53,247 nucleotides of DNA from Limnoraphis robusta CS-951 (GTDB lineage Bacteria > Cyanobacteriota > Cyanobacteriia > Cyanobacteriales > Microcoleaceae). This document shows, one piece after another, positions 46,864-53,247 of this stretch. The first letter of the stretch is position 1. The number at the start of each line of letters is the position of its first letter. Where the stretch lies: assembly GCF_000972705.2 (NCBI RefSeq), contig NZ_LATL02000253.1:1-53247 (forward strand). The letters are read 5' to 3'. The position numbers were made by a program, and so were the translations under genes. Under the pieces are notes generated by a model. It was not told the origin of the DNA, did no database searches, and saw only the letters and a program-made list of their open reading frames with translations.

Positions 46864-46932
46864 ATTCTCAAAGAAGGATCTACTGGTGGTCAGCCAGAAA
46901 GTTACGCCCTAACCTGAAACAACAGGTTTTTT
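46864..46932 (+). ncRNA. Candidate Yfr2-family small RNA
   Basis: About 69 nt. An extended -10 precedes the presumed start. The central part reads CTACTGGTGGTCAGCCAG followed by AAAGTTAC; CTGG (46883-46886) and CCAG (46894-46897) can pair around TGGTCAG. From memory, this GGUGGUCA-type core is the conserved element of the Yfr2 sRNAs, which are abundant in cyanobacteria. A terminator, AACCTG/CAGGTT with loop AAACAA plus six T, closes it. No protein gene lies upstream on this strand, so the terminator belongs to a separate transcript. Similarity to Yfr2 is by recall only. Confidence 0.55.
46911..46932 (+). terminator. Terminator of the candidate sRNA
   Basis: AACCTG, loop AAACAA, CAGGTT, then TTTT; a compact rho-independent terminator on the plus strand with no upstream protein gene. 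Confidence 0.7.
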
Positions 46933-47180
46933 AGGAGAAATGATTGTCGGAGCGATGATCAGCCGGGGAATCGACAGTTAAGGTCATTGTGCCTGAAAAT
47001 CGAATGCAGGATTTGGAAACATTTCCTGAGAATCTGAAACTGTAATTTTTGATTCGGTTTTAGAGGTTCAAAAAACATTTTTTAGGGAGTAAACAGTTAT
47101 CACTTAGGGCGGGTTTATATCAGTTGTCAGGAGGCGCGCCCCTACAAACTGTTCATTGGTGACTGTTTAATAATTACTGT

Positions 47181-47969
47181 TTACTGGTGACTGGTGAGCA
47201 GAAATGCTTCTGCCATCAATGCCGCTTGAACGGTTTGACTCAGAGAACTAGCCCTATCCTCTACTTTTTCTATTTTACCTAATGGTTCAATCGGAATTAA
47301 CACGTTAACTGCTACCCAAGCCGCCCGTTGCTGGGATAATTGAGCCATGCGATCCGCCATAAACCAATGACTCGCGGCTGGACTACCACCATTAGGCCAA
47401 GCGTACCATTGCATTACTGCATAGGTTTGTTTTAAACGCTGTTTTTGGTAAAGTTCACAGAGTTGATCGGAGGAACAATCTTTCCACAATAAACTTAATA
47501 ACGGGTTAGCCGCTTGCGTCCAACTGCGAAAAAAATGAGTGGTAAATTTTACAGAGGATGATTCTTCTTTAGACGGTTCAACGGTTAAGCGTAGACGACG
47601 TGAAGAATCCGTTTTCCACTGTTGAAATCCGTTGATATCCATCCATTCTACTTGCGGTCTATCTTTATAATACTTCTGAACCAGCATGACTAAAATAGCC
47701 GTTTGATTATCCTGTTCAACCGTTTGAATTAACCACTCTTGACCCCGAATTTTCATCAGTTTTTGTTCGAGGGTTTTCCATCCGGCTAAATCTAAACCCT
47801 GTTTTCGGATTTGTTGCAATTGTGCTAAGGTTTGCAGTTGCGGTTGATCTGCCCAAGTCCATTTTCCCGTTAGATAACCCGGAATTGCTGCAACCATTAA
47901 CAGCAAAAACAGAAAGATTAAAACAATAATTTTAGCCCATTTTTGGGGGAGTTTTTCTTTTACAACCAT
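47181..47969 (-). CDS. Cyanoexosortase B system-associated protein
   Basis: The protein has 262 residues. One hydrophobic helix near residues 14-32 anchors a periplasmic domain of about 230 residues. The segment LTGKWTWADQPQLQTLAQLQ and the WMDINGFQQWKTDSSRRLRL region match my recollection of the associated protein that always accompanies cyanoexosortase B, an EpsI-like partner. It follows the exosortase gene by 61 bp on the same strand. Its biochemical role is unknown. Confidence 0.8.
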   Translation of the reverse strand: MVVKEKLPQKWAKIIVLIFLFLLLMVAAIPGYLTGKWTWADQPQLQTLAQLQQIRKQGLDLAGWKTLEQKLMKIRGQEWLIQTVEQDNQTAILVMLVQKYYKDRPQVEWMDINGFQQWKTDSSRRLRLTVEPSKEESSSVKFTTHFFRSWTQAANPLLSLLWKDCSSDQLCELYQKQRLKQTYAVMQWYAWPNGGSPAASHWFMADRMAQLSQQRAAWVAVNVLIPIEPLGKIEKVEDRASSLSQTVQAALMAEAFLLTSHQ

Positions 47970-48030
47970 AGGTGATTTTTTGATTCATTCTGATGATTTT
48001 AGAGTTATTTATCTGGAAATTGATCACCGT

Positions 48031-48915
48031 TTAATCAGTCTCAGGTTCCGGTTCATTCGGAAAATAATTTTGTACCCAATTAATCAACACAACCAATAAA
48101 CCCAACATCAAAGCTGAATAAAGATCACCCCCCCAACTATCATGCAGCCAGTGAAATAATCCATTTTGACCCGTACCATGAAACAGTGTAAGCAGCGTAT
48201 TTCTAATAATATTAGCAACAACACTAATGGTAGCAGCACTCACTAAAAATAAAATGCTTTTTGTGCGATCTGATATTGTACCCGTCCAATACAACAGCAT
48301 CAACCCAACGTACAAACTGGTAAATAACATCTTCAGTCCCGCACAATGAGGCGCAACTTCAACAATTTGTCCGTTCACAAATAGATAAACTTGTTCAACC
48401 GTAACATTCAAATTAAACTGTACTAAAATAAATCCGGCGACGGCTGCAATAAATTTTTGCAACGGAAATGCTAACGGTTCAATTAAATAAGGTAAATGAG
48501 TCGGAGTCGCCAAAGCCACAAAAATTAACGGCCATTTCTGCAACCTTAAACCCGCAATTCCTTTCAACCACAAACACAGTCCCCCTAACATCATCGGAAA
48601 GGAAAGATTGACTAAATCTGATAATCCTGACGCATAAAATAACCCCGAAATGATCACCAAAACTGCACCCGCAGGATGGCTAGTATTCGGAAGTTGACTC
48701 CATTGCGATCGCTGTGTCCAAGCAATATAAGCTGCAAACGGTAAACCAATTAAACCATGACTAAAATATTCATGTTCAATGCTGATACTTTTTTCAAGCC
48801 AACCATCATACCAATAAACTAACAGAGGAGCATACAGCAAGCCTAACAGTACCACAAGAGCGGCATTTAACACATATCGCTCAATTGCAATGGGAATTTT
48901 TCGTTGAATTTGCAT
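48031..48915 (-). CDS. Cyanoexosortase B
   Basis: About 294 residues; the ATG at 48915 is preferred, because the longer frame to 49029 runs into a dispersed inverted repeat (48995-49051). About eight hydrophobic helices are seen. The exosortase active-site residues are present: Cys191 in EVAPHCAGLKM, Arg238 in ANIIRNTLL and His258 in FHWLHDSWGG. Exosortases cleave and sort PEP-CTERM proteins at the membrane and co-occur with exopolysaccharide genes. No PEP-CTERM substrate is visible in this window. Confidence 0.88.
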   Translation of the reverse strand: MQIQRKIPIAIERYVLNAALVVLLGLLYAPLLVYWYDGWLEKSISIEHEYFSHGLIGLPFAAYIAWTQRSQWSQLPNTSHPAGAVLVIISGLFYASGLSDLVNLSFPMMLGGLCLWLKGIAGLRLQKWPLIFVALATPTHLPYLIEPLAFPLQKFIAAVAGFILVQFNLNVTVEQVYLFVNGQIVEVAPHCAGLKMLFTSLYVGLMLLYWTGTISDRTKSILFLVSAATISVVANIIRNTLLTLFHGTGQNGLFHWLHDSWGGDLYSALMLGLLVVLINWVQNYFPNEPEPETD

Positions 48916-48994
48916 CGTTCTTACTAACCCTGTATTTAATGCGTTCCGATCAAAAGTTTTCCCAAAAAATAGGTAAAAGGAAACAGGCACTCTT

Positions 48995-49051
48995 GGGGCG
49001 GGTTTATGTATGCTGTTTATGATCAACATAGATTTGGGCTGAACCCGCCCC
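48995..49051. repeat. Dispersed inverted repeat, GGGGCGGGTT type
   Basis: GGGGCGGGTT and AACCCGCCCC are perfect 10-bp arms 37 bp apart. The 17-mer at 49039-49055 is repeated in reverse complement at 53193-53209, and a related copy lies near 47107. Confidence 0.8.
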
Positions 49052-49071
49052 TACACTGTAAAAGCTGTTTA

Positions 49072-50217
49072 CTAATTAATCCCTAACACAGATTTAATAG
49101 ATGCAACCACATGATTAATTTGCTCGTTCCTAAGTCCAGGATACATCGGCAGGGAGAGGATTTGACGACTGAGCATTTCCGCCATTGGGAAATCACCTTC
49201 AGAATACCCTAAATGTTGATAAGCAGGTTGCAGATGACAGGGAATTGGATAGTGAATTCCAGTTTGTACGCCCATCTCAGATAATTTCGCCTGTAAAGTA
49301 TCGCGATCAACGACACATTCTTCTGTTACCCGCATCACATACAAATGATACACATGACCATCTTCGCATTGATTTTCGATCGGGATAATCCCCTTTTCCC
49401 GTAGAGGTAACAGCAGGGTATCATATTGTTCAGCCGCAAAATTGCGATCGCGATTCCAGCTTTCTAAATGAGGGAGTTTCACGTTTAAAATCGCTGCTTG
49501 TATTGTATCTAAACGGCTATTGGTTCCCAGTTCCATATGAACATATTTTTTCGGTGCGCCGTAATTTCTCAGGCTTTTCATTTTTTGCGCCACTTCTTGG
49601 CTGTGGGTAATCACCATTCCGCCATCCCCAAACGCACCGAGATTTTTGCTGGGATAGAAGCTAAACGCCGCCGCCATCCCGACTGAACCCGCTCGATAGC
49701 CCTCTCGTTGGGCGAGGTGGGCTTGGGCTGCATCTTCAAAGATCACTAAGTTATGGCTGTTCGCTAACTCGATCAAGCCGTGAGGCGAAACCATTTGACC
49801 GTAGAGATGAACGGGAAGGATTGCTTTTGTTTTAGCGGTAATTGCTTTTTGGGCAGCTTCTAGGTCAATTAAAGCCGTCTGAGGGTCACAATCAACCAGA
49901 ATAGGAGTTGCCCCCGAGTGGATCACACCAATCGCAGTCGCAATGAAGGTATTAGCGGGTAAAATCACTTCATCACCTTGACCAATACCGATCGCTTGTA
50001 AGCCTAAAGCGATCGCATCGGTGCCACAGGCGACCCCGATACCATATTGCGCTCCACTAGCTTGAGCAAAAGCTGTTTCAAATTCTCCTAACACTTGACC
50101 GAGGACAAAATCTCCTTGATCAATAACGGCTTGTATTGCTTGTTCGATTTGAGATTGTATGGGTTGCTGTTGCAGCTTGAGATCAACAAAAGGAATAGAG
50201 CTTAAAGCGGTAGTCAT
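49072..50217 (-). CDS. DegT/DnrJ/EryC1/StrS sugar aminotransferase
   Basis: The protein has 381 residues. Fold-type I PLP motifs are visible: ACGTDAIALGLQAIGIGQGD, DEVILPANTFIATA, DAAQAHLA and the cofactor Lys191 in FYPSKNLGAFGDGG. These enzymes transaminate nucleotide-linked keto sugars, supplying amino sugars for cell-surface polysaccharides. No sugar dehydratase gene lies beside it, so the precursor must come from elsewhere. It is on the same strand as the exosortase gene, 157 bp upstream of it. Confidence 0.9.
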   Translation of the reverse strand: MTTALSSIPFVDLKLQQQPIQSQIEQAIQAVIDQGDFVLGQVLGEFETAFAQASGAQYGIGVACGTDAIALGLQAIGIGQGDEVILPANTFIATAIGVIHSGATPILVDCDPQTALIDLEAAQKAITAKTKAILPVHLYGQMVSPHGLIELANSHNLVIFEDAAQAHLAQREGYRAGSVGMAAAFSFYPSKNLGAFGDGGMVITHSQEVAQKMKSLRNYGAPKKYVHMELGTNSRLDTIQAAILNVKLPHLESWNRDRNFAAEQYDTLLLPLREKGIIPIENQCEDGHVYHLYVMRVTEECVVDRDTLQAKLSEMGVQTGIHYPIPCHLQPAYQHLGYSEGDFPMAEMLSRQILSLPMYPGLRNEQINHVVASIKSVLGIN

Positions 50218-50599
50218 CGTGAGTTTCCGTTGAGTTTTTATATAGTAAATAGAGGGGCCAGAATCGCCCAGAAGCTTTTAATTTTAGAGCGTTTTAGAGT
50301 GACGAGGCCGAGTGAGTCATCGCGATCGGTCTCCTGGCAGAATAGGAGTGAGTTGATTGGCAGCGACTCAGCAGATCTGGGCATGAATAGCATAGCTCAG
50401 GAAAACTTGGGATTTGTGTGATCTCAAGTCGCTGTGATTTTTCTACAGATATAGAGATATAGAGAAGACCTGCTGACTCTCTCTTTAGATATAAATTTAT
50501 AATTTTCGTCAAGTTTTAGCAATAAAAATTTGCAATTTGTGAAATATTTAGTTACATTGAGAGTAATGATCTGATTCTGAATGTTGAGTATTTTTATCT
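50218..50599 (+). other. Intergenic region
   Basis: No gene is supported in these 382 bp. It separates divergent genes and holds a promoter at 50530-50558; several short open frames have no start signal or family resemblance. Confidence 0.5.
50530..50558 (+). promoter_or_regulatory. Sigma-70-type promoter for the rhodanese gene
   Basis: TTGCAA (50530-50535) and TACATT (50553-50558) are spaced by 17 bp; the transcript would start near 50565, leaving a leader of about 35 nt. Confidence 0.5.
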
Positions 50600-50977
50600 A
50601 TGAATATGTTTTCTAAGCTAATCCCCACTCCTGAACCGATCAAACCTAAATCTCGAGTTCAAGATTTGAAATCCCGTTTGGACTGGGGCGAACCTGCTTT
50701 AACCATCATTGATGTGCGAGGCTTAGAAGCCTTCAACGCTTGTCATATTCTCGGCGCCATTGGCATACCAATGGACAAATTGGTTGAGCGAGTACCGGAA
50801 ACTTTGGAACCTGCTCGTGATATCTATCTTTATGCTGAAACTGAGGAAGAAACAGCACAAGCAGCAGCCCTACTCCGTGAAGCAGGTTATCTTCATGTTG
50901 CTGAGTTAATTGGTGGACTTGCAGCCTGGAGAGCAGTGGGTTATCCGGTTGAAGCAATTAGTGCGATCGTTACCTAA
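50600..50977 (+). CDS. Rhodanese-like domain protein lacking the catalytic cysteine
   Basis: The protein has 125 residues. It has the rhodanese fold: TIIDVRGLEAFNACHILGAI, then IPMDKLVERV, and ELIGGLAAWRAVGYPV. The active-site loop, normally YCxxGxRS, reads YLYAETEEETAQ, without cysteine, so it cannot carry a persulfide. A regulatory or binding function is more likely. It stands alone behind its own promoter. Confidence 0.85.
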   Translation: MNMFSKLIPTPEPIKPKSRVQDLKSRLDWGEPALTIIDVRGLEAFNACHILGAIGIPMDKLVERVPETLEPARDIYLYAETEEETAQAAALLREAGYLHVAELIGGLAAWRAVGYPVEAISAIVT

Positions 50978-51143
50978 AATTCATTGGGTCTTCCTTCTAA
51001 CAAAAATCCCAATAGCTGATTAGAGTCTTGCAGATAAGTTTCTGTAGGGCTTATTTTTTTATAGCAGTTCGCGCTGGTATATTTACAAATCTACGGCACG
51101 AAGAATAGCCAAAAGCCTGACTATACCGAACTTTTTCCCCCTC

Positions 51144-51184
51144 TTGCCTTTTGCCTCTTGCCTCTTGCCTAGCGCGAAGCGCTA
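51144..51184. repeat. Heptameric tandem repeat (STRR) plus hairpin
   Basis: TTGCCTT, TTGCCTC, TTGCCTC and TTGCCT (51144-51170) are followed by TAGCGC-GAA-GCGCTA (51170-51184), a 6-bp stem. This type of short tandem repeat is common in cyanobacterial intergenic DNA. Confidence 0.8.
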
Positions 51185-51265
51185 TAGCTCTGATAGCGGC
51201 GCATCCTACGAAGAGTTTTTCAAAGCAATAAATCAATCATTCATTCATCGAATGCCATCCTTTTA

Positions 51266-51622
51266 TTGAGATATGGAATTGCCACTCCTAAAACTCTAGC
51301 ACTCCTTGCTCTAACAAATGCGAACACTAGCCAAACTTCCCTAAAAACATCACTTTTAAAATTAGGAAGTCGCGGTTCTGAAGTGATCGAACTTCAGCAA
51401 TATCTTCAAGTCATGGGATATTATAACAAACCCATTACAGGTTACTATGATCTTTCTACACAGCAAGCCGTCAAAGTCTTTCAAAGTGATGTTGGATTAA
51501 AACTCGATGGTATTGTTGGCTCCATGACTCAGGCTGCGATTGAATCTCAGTTCAACTCTCCCCCGGTTTCAAGTTCGATCTCAACTCCTTCATCTATACC
51601 AAGGCTCGGTGATTTTCGCTGA
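51266..51622 (+). CDS. Peptidoglycan-binding domain protein (small)
   Basis: The protein has 118 residues. Residues 30-95 match the PG_binding_1 fold: LKLGSRGSEVIELQQYLQVM, GYYNKPITGYYDLSTQQAV, and LDGIVGSMTQAAIES. No catalytic domain or clear signal peptide is present. The start is a TTG, because no upstream ATG is in frame; the real 5' end is uncertain. It would bind the cell wall as an accessory factor. Confidence 0.65.
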   Translation: MRYGIATPKTLALLALTNANTSQTSLKTSLLKLGSRGSEVIELQQYLQVMGYYNKPITGYYDLSTQQAVKVFQSDVGLKLDGIVGSMTQAAIESQFNSPPVSSSISTPSSIPRLGDFR

Positions 51623-51850
51623 ATGTATCCCTAAGAGCCGCTAAATCCGTAATTTCACGGGGTCATATCCGGATTTGTTTACATCTAAAAATCAAAAAAA
51701 TCCGTAAAACTACTCTGGCTTTTTCAGGCTTTTTTGAGTTACTCTAAGAGTAGAGTTAATCCACTCAAATATCATCCAACTTCTTCGGACTTGCTGAGTT
51801 TTATTCAGTCAACCCTGAACTATTCAATCAATTAGGAGAACACCAAAATC

Positions 51851-51967
51851 ATGGACCCGATCACCATCACTACCGCTATCAGTATTAGCCTTTTCGGATT
51901 GACTGGTATTGTTGTAATCTCATTGCTGTCCATTTATTTAGTGATCCTAGAAGTGGACAATCCATGA
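51851..51967 (+). CDS. 38-residue single-span membrane protein
   Basis: The frame encodes 38 residues starting MDPITITTAIS, with one hydrophobic helix (about 9-33) and an acidic C-terminus EVDNP. AGGAG at 51834-51838 gives a good ribosome site about 12 nt before the ATG. Size and layout resemble the small thylakoid subunits of photosystem or NDH-1 complexes, but I do not recognise it as any specific one. A hairpin ATAGCCT/AGGCTAT (51979-52019) follows, without a T run. Confidence 0.65.
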   Translation: MDPITITTAISISLFGLTGIVVISLLSIYLVILEVDNP

Positions 51968-52053
51968 GACTAGAAAGAATAGCCTCAGCACTCCTGACAG
52001 AGTTACTGATCAAGGCTATGAAATGAAAGTTTGAGCAGGGGTTTATTAACGGA

Positions 52054-52716
52054 TTAATATAAAGAGTTCAAGAGTTTTTCTTGCCAGTTAGCAGATAATA
52101 AAGGACAAGTTGCCAGTTGGCTTTTGACATATGAATCACAACAACGATTGTACATGATGTCATTAGCCTGAGCAACTGTCCACTCAGAAAAAGGGCGATC
52201 GCTTAATATGAGCGGTAAACCCGGTTCAACAAAACCTTCTTTTAATACTCGAAAATACCAACCTGTCCGTCCAGTTTTCTGCACTTGCAGGGCTAAATCT
52301 TCAATCCGCCAACGACGAGATAATTTCCAACAGGGTTTTCGAGGTTGAGACACCTGTATTTCCGCTTCACCCACTTGGTAAACATCACCAATACAAACCG
52401 ATGTCTCAGTTTGTCCACTAATGGTAAAATTTTCACCAAATGCACCGTAGGGAAAATTAATTTTATTTAAACAATTTTTCCACCAGGGATAATGATCCGC
52501 AGCATAACCCAAAACTGCTTTATCAACACCTCCATGATTTTTGAGATCCGCTTGACCATCACCAACGAGGTGAGTTTTTCCAAGCCAAATTAATCCTTGA
52601 ACGGATTCTTTAAAAAATCCTGTTGACCAAGGACGATCCATCGGATCAGTTGCTTCTTCTATACCAATTTGTTGCGGTAGACCGACTTGAATTGAATCGA
52701 GTTGAGGAATGAGCAT
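52054..52716 (-). CDS. MOSC domain protein (YiiM-like)
   Basis: The protein has 220 residues. The MOSC domain shows NHGGVDKAVLGYAADHY, YGAFGENFTISG, CIGDVYQVGEAEIQVSQPR and the conserved Cys in QPRKPCWKL. It belongs to the superfamily that carries a sulfur or molybdenum cofactor; YiiM proteins reduce N-hydroxylated compounds. The C-terminal part, with EGFVEPGLPL, fits YiiM. The gene is monocistronic. Confidence 0.85.
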   Translation of the reverse strand: MLIPQLDSIQVGLPQQIGIEEATDPMDRPWSTGFFKESVQGLIWLGKTHLVGDGQADLKNHGGVDKAVLGYAADHYPWWKNCLNKINFPYGAFGENFTISGQTETSVCIGDVYQVGEAEIQVSQPRKPCWKLSRRWRIEDLALQVQKTGRTGWYFRVLKEGFVEPGLPLILSDRPFSEWTVAQANDIMYNRCCDSYVKSQLATCPLLSANWQEKLLNSLY

Positions 52717-53247
52717 ATCTGTCGATTTTCAAATCCTTGTTATATTTTATATCAATCAGTCTATAAAAATCAAAATGATCAGGCGATTCGACAAAACCTT
52801 TCAAATCTCACCCAGAATTTGACTGATCCCGCCCAACCCTAACTTGATTAATAAACTCGCCTCTACATTGCATGGATTTTTTCCAATCTAACCGGGCAGG
52901 TTTATTAACGTTAATTCGGGGTTTTTTTGAGGATTGAGATAGAGGCAATCAGGATTAAGGCATTGACTCCTGGTTAAACTCTGGGGTGATTTGATGAATT
53001 CTCGATTTCAAGATTAAACTCTAAAGCGGAGACAGGCAACAGGGGAATTACTGAACTTTCAGAAGGTTTTGAGTTTAAAATGAAGATCATTGTCCCTATA
53101 AACACCAATCCTTGAAGTCAAACCCTTGATAGATGTGGGATTCCTTGATTTCAACTCAACTCATATCATGTCCGACTAATCAATAATGATTCTGTAGGGG
53201 CGGGTTCAGTCAATATCTTTAGCACTACTGAGAGATTGAGATAAACC
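52717..53247 (+). other. Intergenic end of window
   Basis: No gene is supported in these 531 bp. It has AT-rich text and, at 53193-53209, a copy of the dispersed TGTAGGGGCGGGTTCAG repeat also seen at 49039-49055. Confidence 0.6.

Larger units (their letters stand above)
46779..47180. other. Intergenic region with a candidate small RNA and repeats
   Basis: No protein gene is supported. It holds a candidate Yfr2-type sRNA (46864-46932) and, from about 47086, dispersed repeats related to TAGGGGCGGGTT and short tandem repeats of the type GTTTACTGGTGACTG. Confidence 0.5.

Noticed and set aside
48916..49029. Longer N-terminus of the exosortase
   Set aside because: It overlaps a dispersed inverted repeat, while MQIQRKIPIAI begins at an ATG with the expected membrane topology.
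50230..50512. Two short opposing open frames in the 382-bp gap
   Set aside because: No conserved motif; the region is a promoter zone between divergent genes.
1..53247. CRISPR array, tRNA or rRNA genes
   Set aside because: No regularly spaced direct repeats of 24-37 bp and no cloverleaf-type sequence were seen when reading intergenic regions; this was by eye only.

Overview
The window is chromosomal DNA from a cyanobacterium, most likely a filamentous Oscillatoriales-type organism (Planktothrix, Oscillatoria or Lyngbya-like; this is inference). The grounds are frequent GCGATCGC-type (HIP1) octamers, heptameric TTGCCTC tandem repeats, a thylakoid-lumen-type pentapeptide protein, a CbiG-CobJ fusion, a cyanoexosortase B pair and a DICT-domain regulator. 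Moderate AT-richness fits.

Layout. (1) 1-6.2 kb: the 3' end of an IS200/IS605-type tnpB with its right-end hairpin, a pentapeptide protein, a DICT/HD-GYP-like regulator, a membrane PIN-TRAM protein, a small membrane protein, a VOC protein and a two-domain cell-wall hydrolase. (2) 6.2-19 kb: signalling genes. An AAA-GGDEF protein is followed by an AAA-TM-WD40 protein with 14 WD repeats; their junction has been disrupted by a 154-bp-period duplication carrying two 41-bp repeats. After a coiled-coil membrane protein, a CobA-HemD fusion and a protease-TPR protein comes a compact hybrid kinase / response regulator / REC-GGDEF operon. (3) 19-24 kb: a saccharopine-dehydrogenase-like protein, a cyclic-nucleotide-binding domain fused to a methylglyoxal-synthase-like domain that has lost catalytic residues, CbiG-CobJ, a holin-family membrane protein and a lumenal pentapeptide protein.

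(4) 24-46.8 kb: a large exopolysaccharide locus. A minus-strand operon (35754 to 24111) encodes a flippase, a sulfotransferase, seven glycosyltransferase-like proteins, a hexapeptide acyltransferase and a broken glycosyltransferase remnant. It is followed by a GT11-like transferase, a Wzy/O-antigen-ligase-like polymerase and two separate Wza/Wzc-type export sets that converge on each other: SLBB plus tyrosine kinase on the plus strand, and SLBB plus kinase plus phosphopantetheinyl transferase on the minus strand. Together these could build, flip, polymerise and export a probably sulfated polysaccharide. (5) 46.8-50.2 kb: a candidate Yfr2-type small RNA, the cyanoexosortase B pair and a DegT-type sugar aminotransferase. 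(6) 50.6-53.2 kb: a cysteine-less rhodanese, a peptidoglycan-binding protein, a 38-residue single-span membrane protein and a MOSC protein.

The most noteworthy points are the interrupted AAA-GGDEF / AAA-WD40 pair, the cNMP-MGS fusion, the candidate Yfr2-like RNA, the doubled export machinery with a coupled phosphopantetheinyl transferase, and the glycosyltransferase remnant inside the operon. Nothing was searched against a database; all family names come from recognising motifs by eye.
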